Numbered from the stretch's first letter, positions 33,206 to 43,037 are shown. The stretch is 64,000 nucleotides of DNA from Microbacterium halimionae (GCF_011761265.1 NZ_JAAOZB010000001.1:682001-746000), one strand, 5' to 3'. Made by a program: numbers and translations. Notes: a model not told the origin generated them from the letters alone.

Positions 33206-33250
33206 GGCCCGCACGCTCACGCACGCATCGCGAGCGCAAGCGTGCGGGCC
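33206..33250. terminator. hairpin between gad and aldehyde dehydrogenase genes
   Basis: 12-bp arms GGCCCGCACGCT (33206-33217) and AGCGTGCGGGCC (33239-33250) with a 21-nt loop. It overlaps the last codons of the convergent gene. No T-tract, so it may be a Rho-type or mRNA-stabilising structure. Confidence 0.45.
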
Positions 33251-34929
33251 AGCCGCAGTGGGTCGTGATCGGTCTGAAACTTCGTGAGTCCCTCGCCGAC
33301 TCGATCAGCTGTGCGCGATGTGACGAACCACGGTGGACGAGCTATCACCGAGAACTGGCCGTGGCGCACGCTATCGATCGAGGCCGAGCGCGGGAACGGC
33401 CGGAACGGCCCGCGCAGAACCGAACGTTCAACCCGGTCGAGTAAGAGCGCGTTGTGGACGACCCCGAGCCCGCTCCCGACGTCACTGATGGTGCCGCCCG
33501 GATAAGCGCCCCACGACAAGACGGGTGTTGCGAAGACAACTCCCGTCCAGGTGTTTATGGCGATGCCTCCGTAGTGCAGATCGCTGATCGCTCGCTCGAA
33601 TCCGGCTCCGAGAGCCGATTCCGTGGCGGGGTCGATGAGCACGTTGGCGCCGAGGGTTCCGACGAGCTTGTTATTGGCGTGGACGACCGCAGCATCGAGA
33701 AACTCTAGTCCGCTTCCGGCTAGTTCGACAACACCCAGTACCGGCGCGAAGTATTCCGTCGTCTCAAGGTCGTTTGCCTCTCCTGGTAAAAGGTCAACGA
33801 GCGCACGCATGCCATCGCGGCTCCACGTCGCCTCGGGATAGTCGCGGCGCGCTGTGGCCAGCTTTTCGTCGCTGCGTGGGTACCAGACTGCTCGATCCGG
33901 TGCATCGCGGTAGGCAGAGCCGAGGGCTTCGAGAAACTTCTCCCTCAGGTGCCAGTCGCGACTGATGATCACAACCTGGCCCGCTACGCAGTTGTGACCG
34001 CCGTTGTGAAGCCGCATCGTCACGATGTGCTCGGCTTGGTAGCGCAGATCGGCATCGCTCCACGCGCCCGGAACCACGATGACGGGCGCGACCCCGCCGA
34101 GTTCTGCCGTGATGGGGGTCTGCAGGGCAGGGTCGGCGCGTTCTTTGTCGCCGCCCCAGACGATCGCGTCGAACGTTGCGGCAGATCCCGTGATGTGCAC
34201 GTGAGAGATACCAGGATGCTGCGTCAGGTACGCACCGACGTCACCACCGCCGGTCACGATCCGGACGAAGCCCGGCTCGATGAGTGGGGCGAGGGCTCGT
34301 CGGAACACGTCGGCGAGAGCGTCTTGAGTGGGGTTGAGCTTTAACAGCACCACTCGTCCTGCAGCGAGCAGTTCGTAGAACGCATCGAGCACGGGTATCC
34401 CGGTGACGTTTCCGGCGCCGAGCACCAGCCCGATCCCGTGGTTCTCACGCGGATGCCGCTGCGCAAGTCCGGCGTGAATGTGAGCGTCGTCGAGCGAGAC
34501 TCCCGGCTCAAGCCAGATTTCACCCCGAAAGCCCGAAAGCACGAGGTGATCGAGCGGTACCGCAGGGAACGCGTGAATACGCAGGCGACCGCCGGGAGCT
34601 GTGTCGGTCGAAATGCCCTCGAGCGGACTCTTACCCGCCGCGAGCGCTGCGAGTGAACGCCCATACGCGCTGAGAGCTTGCAGGGTCACGTAGGGTCCGG
34701 TGAGCCATTCTTCACCGCGCAGCGGACTTCCGGGGTCGATGCTTTTTGCGCGTGATGCCGCTTCAACCCAGTCATCCGCAACGGCGGCGACGGTCATTCT
34801 CACACGCTCCAAGAGCTGCGAACGCTGCGTCACTGTGAGGTTGGCCCATATTCGCGCACCTGTCTCGAGGCTCTCGATCGCGCTGTCGATGTCAGAGCGG
34901 GTGGCTTCAGCAAGTGTCGAATCGCTCAT
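33217..34929 (-). CDS. aldehyde dehydrogenase family protein
   Basis: A 570-residue ALDH-fold enzyme, longer than the ~490-residue norm because of an N-terminal helix region and a C-terminal extension. Cofactor segment IGLVLGAGNVTGIPVLDAFY (~166-185), VHITGSAATFDAIVWGG, catalytic-general-base Glu in ITAELGGVAPVIV (~275), catalytic Cys in NGGHNCVAGQVV (~312), and EYFAPVLGVVEL. All key residues are kept. The GHNCVAG context is unusual (family GQxC), and the C-terminal PFPRSASIDSVRHG differs from classical ALDHs, so this is a divergent subgroup. RBS GAAGGG. Substrate unknown. Confidence 0.85.
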   Translation of the reverse strand: MSDSTLAEATRSDIDSAIESLETGARIWANLTVTQRSQLLERVRMTVAAVADDWVEAASRAKSIDPGSPLRGEEWLTGPYVTLQALSAYGRSLAALAAGKSPLEGISTDTAPGGRLRIHAFPAVPLDHLVLSGFRGEIWLEPGVSLDDAHIHAGLAQRHPRENHGIGLVLGAGNVTGIPVLDAFYELLAAGRVVLLKLNPTQDALADVFRRALAPLIEPGFVRIVTGGGDVGAYLTQHPGISHVHITGSAATFDAIVWGGDKERADPALQTPITAELGGVAPVIVVPGAWSDADLRYQAEHIVTMRLHNGGHNCVAGQVVIISRDWHLREKFLEALGSAYRDAPDRAVWYPRSDEKLATARRDYPEATWSRDGMRALVDLLPGEANDLETTEYFAPVLGVVELAGSGLEFLDAAVVHANNKLVGTLGANVLIDPATESALGAGFERAISDLHYGGIAINTWTGVVFATPVLSWGAYPGGTISDVGSGLGVVHNALLLDRVERSVLRGPFRPFPRSASIDSVRHGQFSVIARPPWFVTSRTADRVGEGLTKFQTDHDPLRLARTLALAMRA

Positions 34930-34971
34930 TGCTCGGCCCTTCGTTGGGTGCGCCAGATGTGGATCCTCAGC

Positions 34972-37368
34972 CTAGTTTGCCGACGTCGACATGAGTCCAA
35001 GCTGTTCGAGATTCCACCGGATAACCGGCGCAATGTGCTGGGCGTAGGCGGCCGTCATATGGGTCTGGTCGTACTTCGTGGGTATTCCGCCAGCAAAAGC
35101 TGGACACGAGTTTTCCCAGCAACTGAAAGTGAGCGAGCTCATCGAGGTGTCGCCGGAGGCGGCCGCTGCGACTTCCATCGCCATCTCGTATTCGGTCCAC
35201 GTCGAGTCGACGCCCGAAAGGCAGTTGAGCGGGCTCGTGAGCGGCGAGTAGCAGCTACCGAGGCTTGCTCCCATTGGAGGCGGGGCGAGGTAGAGAACGC
35301 GACCTGCGGCGTTGAATTGCTCGAGTTCAGACTGAGTGCTCGATACCAGATCAGTCACCGACAGCGGCTGGCCTGCGACAGTGTTGCCGAGTGTGTACGC
35401 GTTCGAGACGACGACCAGATCTGGTGAATCGGCTGACACGATTGCCGCGATGTCAGCCTTTCGTTGAGTGCAGGCATCCATCACTCCAGCACCCGAGTTC
35501 TCGACGAGCACGTCGGTGAACCGGCATCCGTACAGCCCTATGGTCGTGATGCGCCAGTTGCCACTACTGCTTTCAGCGATCTGTTTGAACGCGGGAGCGT
35601 ACGCCATGGCCGTCGAGTCGCCGACGAGATACATGTGGTGCGGAGCACTGGAACTTCCCCACGTGCACGCGTCAACGTTCGGAGCGGTGGCGGGCTCGAA
35701 ACACGTGCGCGCGGGGTTGGTTTGTGATCCGTTGGTGATGGCGTTGTCCATCGATGGGTTGAGATCGGGCCACTCCGTCGCTTGGGTTGCTGCGGCAAGC
35801 TCCGCCTGAATAGCCGGCGTCGGGTCGGTCGCATCGTCCGCTGAGGCCACGGCTGTCGGCCCGATAGGAGTGATCAGCGAGCCACCCATCGCGCTATTTG
35901 TTAGCAGCAGAAGCGCTGTGAGGGCAACCGCGAAGCCGCCTGCCGTGATTCCGAGCTGCGACCCGAACTTTTCGCGCCACTGCGACCACGCGGCGCGCTT
36001 GTTCTCTCGAGCCGAGATCGCCACGGTGGGTACGTCTTGTGCCGCCGGCGTCGTGGGGTTCTCTAGAGCGACTTGCTGCGGGGGAGCGACGCGGGGCGCC
36101 ACGGGTCGCGGCGTCGCTCCGGGAAAGTATCGCTGCCCTGGGGTCCATCCCGCGGGGCGGGTTTCGGCCCGTGCTGCGGGTGTTACGACTGGTTGCGGTT
36201 GAACGGATGCTGGTTGCTTCTTGGCTGGTACTCCAGAGGTTTCTGAATACCGCCGCAACCACGGAGAGCGATGAATCGGCTGCTCAATGAGGAAGTAAGA
36301 GGTCAGGGAAAAAACGAGAATCGCGCCAACCACGATCGCCAGCGTCAGGCCGGTGCTCCCAGGAAGGAGAACAGCCGCGAACACGATGACCGGAAAGTGC
36401 CAGAGGTACAGCGAGTAAGAGATGTTGCCGAAGAAAACGCTCACTGGATTCGTGAGCGGAAACAGATGCGCTTCGGCGCCACCCCTCATGCCGCCGATGA
36501 TCACGAGGGCTGCGCCACACACCGGGAGGGCAGCGCCGGGACCTGGAAAAGGCGGATCAGAGGGGGTCAGCAGAAAGAATGAAGCGACGACTCCCGCGAG
36601 CCCTAACCAGCTGAGGAGACCTCCGAGCGCTGCAGGTATTCGCACGAGTTGTGAAGCAAGAACCGCGATCAGTGCGCCGAGCGCGATTTCCCACGCTCGC
36701 GTCAGTGTCGAAAAGTAAGCGACCGTCGCATCGCCCGTGCTCTGCACGACAGCCCACGCGAATGACGCAGCGATCACTGTGGTGGCAAGTACGCCAACCA
36801 CGGTTCGGGCATGTGCCGTCTTCCGCACTGCCACGGGCAGAATCAGCAGTACGCACGCGAGTGCAACCGGCCACACGAGGTAAAACTGTTCCTCCACCGA
36901 GAGTGACCAAAAATGCTGCAGGGGTGAGACAGCATCTGCTGCGTGAAAGTAGTCGGTTCCCGCGAGGGCGAAGTTCCAGTTGGCTACGAGGAAGAACGAC
37001 GAAACGGCGTCCCACATCGTCGCGATGGCGCGGGGACCGTTGAAGGCGAAGAACGCCGCAGCGCTGACAGCGATGAGAACTACGACTGCCGCCGGCAGAA
37101 TGCGACGGATACGCCGCGCGTAGAACGACCGGAGCGATATCGACCCGGTCGCGGCAACATCTCGCAAAATGATTGCCGTCAGGAGATAGCCCGAAATGAC
37201 GAAGAATACGTCGACACCAGCGAAACCGCCGGTTGGCCAATCGAGCAGGTGACTCAGTACGACCGCGATGACGGCCACAGCACGAAGCCCCTGAATATCA
37301 CGACGAGCAGCAGGGCGTGGAACGGCGTCCGCGTTTTGCTGTGTGGAGATGGGGTCGGTCGAGTGCAC
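34972..37368 (-). CDS. OafA-type membrane acyltransferase fused to SGNH domain
   Basis: A 798-residue two-part protein. Residues ~20-370 are an acyltransferase-3 domain with ~10-11 helices: DIQGLRAVAVIAVVLSHL, GGFAGVDVFFVISGYLLT, SFYARRIRRILPAA, FWSLSVEEQFYLVWP and ISYSLYLWHFPVIV. A proline/alanine linker and one more helix (~475) lead to an SGNH domain (~550-795) with MYLVGDSTAMAYAPA (catalytic Ser) and YDQTHMTAAYAQHIAPV (Asp-x-x-His). Such fusions transfer acetyl groups onto extracytoplasmic glycans. GTG start at 37368. Close to the GT2-GtrA and ulosonate genes, fitting decoration of a surface polymer. Confidence 0.9.
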   Translation of the reverse strand: MHSTDPISTQQNADAVPRPAARRDIQGLRAVAVIAVVLSHLLDWPTGGFAGVDVFFVISGYLLTAIILRDVAATGSISLRSFYARRIRRILPAAVVVLIAVSAAAFFAFNGPRAIATMWDAVSSFFLVANWNFALAGTDYFHAADAVSPLQHFWSLSVEEQFYLVWPVALACVLLILPVAVRKTAHARTVVGVLATTVIAASFAWAVVQSTGDATVAYFSTLTRAWEIALGALIAVLASQLVRIPAALGGLLSWLGLAGVVASFFLLTPSDPPFPGPGAALPVCGAALVIIGGMRGGAEAHLFPLTNPVSVFFGNISYSLYLWHFPVIVFAAVLLPGSTGLTLAIVVGAILVFSLTSYFLIEQPIHRSPWLRRYSETSGVPAKKQPASVQPQPVVTPAARAETRPAGWTPGQRYFPGATPRPVAPRVAPPQQVALENPTTPAAQDVPTVAISARENKRAAWSQWREKFGSQLGITAGGFAVALTALLLLTNSAMGGSLITPIGPTAVASADDATDPTPAIQAELAAATQATEWPDLNPSMDNAITNGSQTNPARTCFEPATAPNVDACTWGSSSAPHHMYLVGDSTAMAYAPAFKQIAESSSGNWRITTIGLYGCRFTDVLVENSGAGVMDACTQRKADIAAIVSADSPDLVVVSNAYTLGNTVAGQPLSVTDLVSSTQSELEQFNAAGRVLYLAPPPMGASLGSCYSPLTSPLNCLSGVDSTWTEYEMAMEVAAAASGDTSMSSLTFSCWENSCPAFAGGIPTKYDQTHMTAAYAQHIAPVIRWNLEQLGLMSTSAN

Positions 37369-37423
37369 TTCGTTGCAGAGTTTAAACCCCCGGGACCGCT
37401 CCCACCGTCAGGCTGACCAAAGG

Positions 37424-37684
37424 CTAGATGAGCGAGAGCTCCCGCAGCTTGGCGGCGACATCGTCGTTGCTCGGCTCAACGTGATGCGATGCGTCGGGGT
37501 ACAGAACAACAGGAATGTTGGTTCGTCCCGAAATTTCGTGTGCAACGTCGGCAGCTTCGGGGGTCGCTACAAGGTCGACGTATTCGTATTTGACGCCAAG
37601 TTCATCGAGCTGAGCCTTGGTGCGGCGGCAGTCCCGGCACCAGTCGGCGCCGAAAAGTGTAAGGGGAGTGGTCTGTGTGGTCAT
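37424..37684 (-). CDS. glutaredoxin-like protein (mycoredoxin type)
   Basis: An 86-residue thioredoxin-fold protein: LTLFGADWCRDCRRTKAQLDELGVKYEYVDL with a CxxC active site (C16-R-D-C19), and NIPVVLYPDASHHVEPS with the cis-Pro (TNIPVVL). Actinobacterial glutaredoxin-like proteins of this size reduce mixed disulfides with mycothiol. TACTCT-N6-ATG upstream is a leaderless layout. Confidence 0.85.
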   Translation of the reverse strand: MTTQTTPLTLFGADWCRDCRRTKAQLDELGVKYEYVDLVATPEAADVAHEISGRTNIPVVLYPDASHHVEPSNDDVAAKLRELSLI

Positions 37685-37690
37685 GTATCA

Positions 37691-37696
37691 AGAGTA
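37691..37696 (-). promoter_or_regulatory. putative -10 box (TACTCT), leaderless layout
   Basis: Minus-strand TACTCT-TGATAC-ATG for the glutaredoxin gene. Confidence 0.45.
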
Positions 37697-37819
37697 AAGC
37701 CGCATAATCTGGAGGGCTCCTTTGTATTGTGACGCGCGGCGCCAGTTGTGTCTGTGCACATGACACGATGGAGGGGATCGCGCCGGAGGGGGCGAGACCG
37801 TTGATTCCGGAGGGGCCGC

Positions 37820-38962
37820 ATGCAGGTCACGGTCATTGTGCCGACGTTCAATGAGGCACCGAACGTCGCCGAGCTCGTGCAGCGAGTGTCTGCTGCAACC
37901 GTGGGACTCGAAGCCGAGATCCTTTTCGTCGACGACAGCACCGATGCCACGCCCGCGGCTGTCGCCGCGGCTGCTGCGACTGCCGCGATTCCGGTGCGCC
38001 TGATTCATCGTGATCGACCGACCGGGGGGCTCGGCGGTGCAGTGGTCGCCGGGCTGCGTGCTGCCGCCTTCGACGTGTGCATCGTGATGGACGGCGACCT
38101 CCAGCATCCGCCAGAGGAAATTCCCACGCTTATTGACCGCTACGAACGCGGCGAGGTAGACGTTGTCGTCGCGTCGAGGTACTCCGGTACTGGGTCGGCC
38201 GCGGGGCTCGCCGACCGCACACGCATTGCCGTCTCGAAACTGTCGACAGCGCTCACGAAGGCGATGTTTCCCATTCGACTGAAGGATGTTTCAGACCCGA
38301 TGACGGGCTTCTTCCTTGTTGATCGGCGCAGTATCGACGTCGATGCGTTGCGTCCGCACGGATTCAAGATTCTGCTCGAACTTCTCGCGCGGCGGCCGCT
38401 GCGGGTCTGTGAGGTTCCCTTCGAGTTCGCTGATCGCCACGCCGGCGCCTCGAAGGCCTCACTACGGGAAGGACTGCACTTCTTTGCTCAGCTCACGTCG
38501 TTGCGATTCGGCAAGATGTCGCTGTTTGCGATCATCGGCGGTCTCGGTGCGATCGTCAATCTTCTGATCGTCTGGCTGCTCGCGCGCGCGGGGGTTGGCG
38601 ACATTTTCGCGATGATTGTCGCGGCGGAGGTGACGATCCTCGGCAACTTCGTGCTGCAGGAGCGTTTTGTGTTCAGCGATATGAAGAGCGACGCATCCGG
38701 CGTCTGGAGTCGATTTGCCAAGTCGTTCGCTTTCAACAACACCGAGTTGCTCGTGCGCATACCGATTACAGCACTCATGATTTCGACCTGGCACCTGTCG
38801 GTCGTTATTGCGACTGCCATCACGTTGGTTGTCGCGTTCTTGGTGCGCTTTATGTTCCACTCGCTTGTGGTCTACGCGCCGCGCTCGTCGCGCCGGCCGT
38901 CGAAGATGCGCGCTTTTGTAGAAGAGATTGATCAGCAGGCGATGTCGCCCGGTGAACTTTGA
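37820..38962 (+). CDS. polyprenyl-phosphate mannosyl/glycosyltransferase with GtrA domain
   Basis: A 380-residue GT2-GtrA fusion. Residues ~1-230 are a Dpm1-type GT2: VTVIVPTFNEAPNVAELVQRV, ILFVDDSTDATP, VMDGDLQHPPEEIP (catalytic DGDLQHPPE), SDPMTGFFLVDRR. Residues ~235-365 are a four-helix GtrA domain (SLFAIIGGLGAIVNLLIVWLLARAGV, EVTILGNFVLQERFVF). It would charge polyprenyl phosphate with a sugar and may assist flipping, feeding extracytoplasmic glycosylation. RBS GGAGGGG. Confidence 0.9.
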   Translation: MQVTVIVPTFNEAPNVAELVQRVSAATVGLEAEILFVDDSTDATPAAVAAAAATAAIPVRLIHRDRPTGGLGGAVVAGLRAAAFDVCIVMDGDLQHPPEEIPTLIDRYERGEVDVVVASRYSGTGSAAGLADRTRIAVSKLSTALTKAMFPIRLKDVSDPMTGFFLVDRRSIDVDALRPHGFKILLELLARRPLRVCEVPFEFADRHAGASKASLREGLHFFAQLTSLRFGKMSLFAIIGGLGAIVNLLIVWLLARAGVGDIFAMIVAAEVTILGNFVLQERFVFSDMKSDASGVWSRFAKSFAFNNTELLVRIPITALMISTWHLSVVIATAITLVVAFLVRFMFHSLVVYAPRSSRRPSKMRAFVEEIDQQAMSPGEL

Positions 38963-38983
38963 GAACTCCCATACCGGCGAAAT

Positions 38984-40120
38984 TCAGCCGATGAGCGAGA
39001 TCAGCTCGTTCAACCCCATGCCGTAATTCATCCGGATGCAGGGGAGCGCCAGCTTGTCGGTGCCGACATGCACGTATCCCTGCTCGATGGTGCGTGCCAT
39101 CTCAAATCCGGCCCGCCTAAGGCCTTCTTTTGCCGTGTCGTTATAGTGGCCAAACGGGTACGCCATGATCTCTTTGGCGCCGAGAACATCCGCTGATGTT
39201 TGCATGTCGGCCGCGATCTCTTCGGCGGTGTAATTGACCATGCGGCCATCGCCGTTGGCGCCGGCTTCGTGCATGTCGTGGGTGTGCGAGCGCTGCAACA
39301 CATACTTCGATGGCGTGCCCTCGGAGCGGAACTTCGTGATGACAAAGGATGTCGTGAGCACACCGTGAGAGTCGACCACCGGTGCTGCCAGCTCGAGCCA
39401 CGACGAATCAGCGTCGTCGTCGGTGATGATGACCGACCGGTTGGGTAGGAACAGGCGGCCATCGATGAACGCGCTCAGTTCATCCCACGTGGGGAGGTAG
39501 AAGCCGGTGTCGGCGATGTAGGTGATCTGCTCTTCGAAGTCACCGATGTAGGCGTAGTTGCCGCGCAACCAACCGTCTTCACCCTCGGGGCGAGTCGTGA
39601 ACTGGTGGTACATCAAGATCGGTACACCGGTATTCTCGGCGGTGACTTCGTCGGGGGTTACCCAACCGCCGTAGAGCGTGAGTTCGTCGTCGGTGCATGC
39701 GACAACGTCTGACCCGTTGACTCGAGCCGCGATGTTGTGCGCTGCGGCATCCGCTTCTGTCGGGTACCACCCAGCAAAGACGTCACCCTCGCGGTCGGGA
39801 ATTGGAAGGTATGAAAACAGGGCGTCTTGTGTTTGCAGCATCGGCTCATCCGGTACGGAATCTCCCACGAAACTCACCGCGCACGCGGCCGGGTCGTTCG
39901 CCTCTTGGAGGAGGGATTCGGCCGCAGTGAGCGGGGTGGGGGTCGGAGTCGCCGTTTTTGTCGACGCGGCGGGAACGGCGGCCGACGGCTCGGACGCCGT
40001 GAGGCCCACCGCGACAACGCTCCCCGCGGCAATCAGGCCAACCGCGAGAGCCGACACTCCCACCGCGATCGCGATACGCCGCTTCTTCCGACGTGCTCGA
40101 CTCGACGAACGTGACGCCAT
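38984..40120 (-). CDS. membrane-anchored polysaccharide-deacetylase-like protein
   Basis: A 378-residue protein. A basic start RSSSRARRKKRRIAIAVGV and one helix (~17-40) anchor it; a Thr/Pro linker follows. Residues ~75-150 contain a beta-rich segment with DVFAGWYPTEADA, reminiscent of Listeria-Bacteroides (InlB B) repeats. The NodB-like domain begins GVPILMYHQF (~165). Motif 1 is VIITDDDADSSW instead of the usual TFDDG, and motif 2 is RSHTHDMH, so metal ligands may be present but the site is atypical. It may act on, or only bind, a cell-wall glycan. RBS GGGGGAG. Confidence 0.75.
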   Translation of the reverse strand: MASRSSSRARRKKRRIAIAVGVSALAVGLIAAGSVVAVGLTASEPSAAVPAASTKTATPTPTPLTAAESLLQEANDPAACAVSFVGDSVPDEPMLQTQDALFSYLPIPDREGDVFAGWYPTEADAAAHNIAARVNGSDVVACTDDELTLYGGWVTPDEVTAENTGVPILMYHQFTTRPEGEDGWLRGNYAYIGDFEEQITYIADTGFYLPTWDELSAFIDGRLFLPNRSVIITDDDADSSWLELAAPVVDSHGVLTTSFVITKFRSEGTPSKYVLQRSHTHDMHEAGANGDGRMVNYTAEEIAADMQTSADVLGAKEIMAYPFGHYNDTAKEGLRRAGFEMARTIEQGYVHVGTDKLALPCIRMNYGMGLNELISLIG

Positions 40121-40181
40121 TGCTCCCCCAAGCCTTCAGACCGAGCCAGCGTCGGTGGTGTCGTGATTTTAGCGCGGGTGC

Positions 40182-41864
40182 TCAGTTCGTGCGGTGCGAG
40201 TGGTAGTAGGCGAGCAGTGCCTGAGTGGAGGCATCCTGAGTTGCTGTGGCCTCGGCATCGCCTTCGATAGCGGGAGCGATCTGCTGAGCGAGCTGCTTTC
40301 CGAGCTCAACGCCCCACTGGTCGAACGAGTTGATGCCCCAGATGACGCCCTGAGTGAAGGTGATGTGCTCGTAGAGCGCGATCAGCTGGCCGAGCACGTT
40401 TGGAGTGAGCGCGGGAGCAAAGATCGACGTTGTCGGCCGGTTGCCCGCGAAGGTGCGTGCGGCAACAAGCGCGCCGGTTGTTCCTTCGGCCTCAACCTCT
40501 TCGGCCGTCTTGCCAAACGCGAGAGCCTTGGTCTGCGCGAGAAAGTTCGCGAGGAACAGCGCGTGCACGTCGCGCCCGCCGTCCGCCAGCGGGTACGCGG
40601 GGTTTGCGAACGCGATGAAGTCGGCGGGGATCAGGCGTGTGCCCTGGTGAATGAGCTGATAGAACGCGTGCTGCCCGTTGGTGCCGGGTTCTCCCCAGAA
40701 GACCTCACCGGTGTCGGTGGTGACGGGGGTGCCATCCCAGCGGACCGACTTGCCGTTCGACTCCATCGTGAGCTGCTGCAAGTACGCCGCGAAGCGGTGC
40801 AGCTGCTGAGCGTAGGGGAGAACTGCGTGCGACTGTGCCCCGAGGAACGTCGAGTACCAGACGTTGAGAAGGCCCATGAGCACCGGCACGTTCTCGGCGA
40901 GCGGCTGGGTGCGCACGTGCTCATCGACGGTGTGGAAACCGGCGAGCAGCTCGCGGAAGACGTCGGGGCCGAGAGCGATCGCGAGAGACGTGCCGATGGC
41001 GGAGTCGACGGAGTAGCGACCGCCCACCCAGTCCCAGAACCCGAAGGCATTTTTCGGGTCGATACCGAACGCTTCGACCTTGTCGAGAGCCGTCGAGACA
41101 GCGATGAAGTGGTGAGCCACGGCATCCGTTCGGGATGCCTCGTCGTCGCCGATCGAGCCACGCTTGCTGAGTTCGGCCCAGAGCCAGTCACGCGCAAGGC
41201 GCGCATTGGTGAGTGTCTCAAGCGTTGTGAACGTCTTAGACGCCACGATGAACAGCGTGGTCTCGGGGTCGAGGTCGGCTGTCTTCTGGGCCATGTCGGT
41301 CGGGTCGATGTTGGAAACGAACCGCGCCTCGATGCCAGCGTCGGCATAGGGCTTGAGAGCTTCGTAGATCATGACGGGGCCGAGGTCGGAGCCACCGATG
41401 CCGATGTTGACGATGTGAGTGACCTTCTTGCCGGTGACACCCTTCCACTCACCCGAGCGAACGCCCTCGGCGAAAGCGTCGATGCGGCCGAGTACTTCTT
41501 GCACGTCGTCGTCGATGTTCTGTCCGTCAACAACGAGCGCGGGTGTGGCGCCGGCCGGGCGGCGAAGTGCCGTGTGGAGCACCGCACGGTCTTCGGTCGT
41601 GTTGATGTGCTCGCCCGCGAGCATGGCCGCGTAGCGCTCGGCGACACCGGTCTGCTCAGCGAGGCGCACGAGCGAGGCGAGGATGTCGTCGGTGACGAGG
41701 TTCTTCGACAGGTCGACGTGCAGATCGCCGAGGCCGAAGCTGAATCGGTCGACGCGCCCCGGGTCTGTCTCGAACCACTCCCGCAGGTCTGGCGCGAAGC
41801 CATCCTTGTGTGAGGTCAGTTCAGACCAAGCGGACGTTGCGGTGGGGTCGATAGGTGCGCTCAC
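40182..41864 (-). CDS. pgi: glucose-6-phosphate isomerase
   Basis: A 560-residue glycolytic enzyme interconverting glucose-6-P and fructose-6-[22 protein letters not shown] (~148-168), [24 protein letters not shown] (SKTFTT phosphate motif), [18 protein letters not shown] (~270), [47 protein letters not shown] (catalytic Glu/His region), and [20 protein letters not shown] 41864 is preferred over the upstream GTG: a TAGTTT box lies 7 nt before it. Confidence 0.95.
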   Translation of the reverse strand: MSAPIDPTATSAWSELTSHKDGFAPDLREWFETDPGRVDRFSFGLGDLHVDLSKNLVTDDILASLVRLAEQTGVAERYAAMLAGEHINTTEDRAVLHTALRRPAGATPALVVDGQNIDDDVQEVLGRIDAFAEGVRSGEWKGVTGKKVTHIVNIGIGGSDLGPVMIYEALKPYADAGIEARFVSNIDPTDMAQKTADLDPETTLFIVASKTFTTLETLTNARLARDWLWAELSKRGSIGDDEASRTDAVAHHFIAVSTALDKVEAFGIDPKNAFGFWDWVGGRYSVDSAIGTSLAIALGPDVFRELLAGFHTVDEHVRTQPLAENVPVLMGLLNVWYSTFLGAQSHAVLPYAQQLHRFAAYLQQLTMESNGKSVRWDGTPVTTDTGEVFWGEPGTNGQHAFYQLIHQGTRLIPADFIAFANPAYPLADGGRDVHALFLANFLAQTKALAFGKTAEEVEAEGTTGALVAARTFAGNRPTTSIFAPALTPNVLGQLIALYEHITFTQGVIWGINSFDQWGVELGKQLAQQIAPAIEGDAEATATQDASTQALLAYYHSHRTN

Positions 41865-41871
41865 TCGGTCC

Positions 41872-41877
41872 AAACTA
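41872..41877 (-). promoter_or_regulatory. putative -10 box (TAGTTT) of pgi, leaderless layout
   Basis: Minus-strand TAGTTT, 7 nt, GTG at 41864. Confidence 0.4.
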
Positions 41878-41905
41878 CTCCTCACTCCCCCCTCTCAACT
41901 ACCCG

Positions 41906-41973
41906 CGAGGGGTCGCAACACGCCGCATACGTTGCCCTCCGGGCGCCGCAATGCGGCGTGTTGCGACCCCTCG
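41906..41973. repeat. palindromic element, family D (single copy)
   Basis: Perfect 23-nt arms, 41906-41928 and 41951-41973, core GGGGTCGCAACACGCCGCAT, with a 22-nt spacer. It lies between the divergent pgi and ulosonate operon starts, so it is not at a transcript end. The architecture matches families A-C. Confidence 0.8.
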
Positions 41974-42119
41974 AGATGGGGGTGCCGCAGCGTCTGAACG
42001 CGACGGGGAGCACCGTTCACCTTCTGGACGCTCGAACGACACCTTCGACGCACGCCGCGTTCACGTCTAGCGCAGAAAGTGTGCAGACGGTGCGGCCGTG
42101 AGCGGAAAGGAGACCGCGA

Positions 42120-43037
42120 GTGCGAAGCGAATCAGATCACATCGCGTGGGTAGAGTCTCCCCTGCAGCTTTTGGGCGCAGCCGAGTGGGGCCACGCGCAC
42201 CGCAGGAAGGTGCCCATCGCGGGCCGACTCACCGCCCAGATGTCGGCCACGGCCGACGAACTCATCTCCCGCGGCGCGCCCTTCGGTGAGTGTGCTCCCT
42301 ATCTCGGTATTCCGTGGCAGCTTCTCGCGACCCACCGGCACTGGCTGGTCGGCGATGGTTTTTCGGGTCAGTTTCGGCTCGCGGCATCCGTTCTGCGGCC
42401 CCGATCAATCACATTTCTCGACGACGGCGCAAACGCTGTCGCTTATGCCGACGCCCTCATCGGCTACGTGCCGTATGCGCGGCCCGGGGTCGCCGAGCGC
42501 GGGTTGACGACACGCGTCGCCCCTATCGCTCGTGAGCGTGTGCTCGCGCTCGCGCGCCGCGGCACTGTCGACATCTTCACGGCGTTCGAGCTGGGAGCAT
42601 CGCGCATCGAGCGCCTCGAAGACATCGGGGTGACCTCCAACCGGCACAGCTTCACATTCACGCGTGCCACGGCACGGCCGTTGCCGCTCGAAACCGGACG
42701 CGTCGTGCTCGGCAGCGCGCGCGTCGTCGACGGCCGGATGCCGGAGGCCACATACCTGCGGTGGGTAGCTGCCGAGGCATCCGTTGCCGCATTCACGTAT
42801 TTGCCGCACCGACGCGAACCCGAGGCTCAGATCGCTGCCGTGACGGCGCTGCCCGGTGTGCGGGTGCATCGAGCCGAGCTACCCGTTGAGATGCTGCTCG
42901 CCGGGACCACCCATCCGCTTGACGTCGTATCGCTCGCGTCGAGCGCCCTCACAACACTGTCGCTCGTGCTCGCACCGTCGGGTAGCCGAATCCAGGAGCG
43001 CCGCATGCGCGGCGAAACGGTGGAGGTACCCGCATGA
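42120..43037 (+). CDS. putative sialyl/ulosonyltransferase-like protein (GT52-like)
   Basis: A 305-residue cytoplasmic protein, first gene of the neuA/neuB operon. It has a GT-B-like look: HIAWVESPLQLLGAAEWG at the start is the 'SPLQ' acceptor-side opening seen in GT52 and polysialyltransferase-type enzymes, ITFLDDGANAV near residue ~105 matches their 'L.DDG', and a late segment PLDVVSLASSALTTLSLVLAP corresponds to the CMP-binding region with the S-S/T-A pattern. GTG 42120 has AAGGAG 7 nt upstream. Overlaps neuA by 4 nt. Predicted to transfer the nonulosonate made by its neighbours; the family assignment is moderate. Confidence 0.6.
   Translation: MRSESDHIAWVESPLQLLGAAEWGHAHRRKVPIAGRLTAQMSATADELISRGAPFGECAPYLGIPWQLLATHRHWLVGDGFSGQFRLAASVLRPRSITFLDDGANAVAYADALIGYVPYARPGVAERGLTTRVAPIARERVLALARRGTVDIFTAFELGASRIERLEDIGVTSNRHSFTFTRATARPLPLETGRVVLGSARVVDGRMPEATYLRWVAAEASVAAFTYLPHRREPEAQIAAVTALPGVRVHRAELPVEMLLAGTTHPLDVVSLASSALTTLSLVLAPSGSRIQERRMRGETVEVPA

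Noticed and set aside
40194..41813. 539-codon open frame on the plus strand opposite pgi
   Set aside because: It is the antisense shadow of a well-conserved isomerase; the translation is Arg/Val/Asp-rich with no recognisable domain. High-GC codon bias keeps the opposite frame open.
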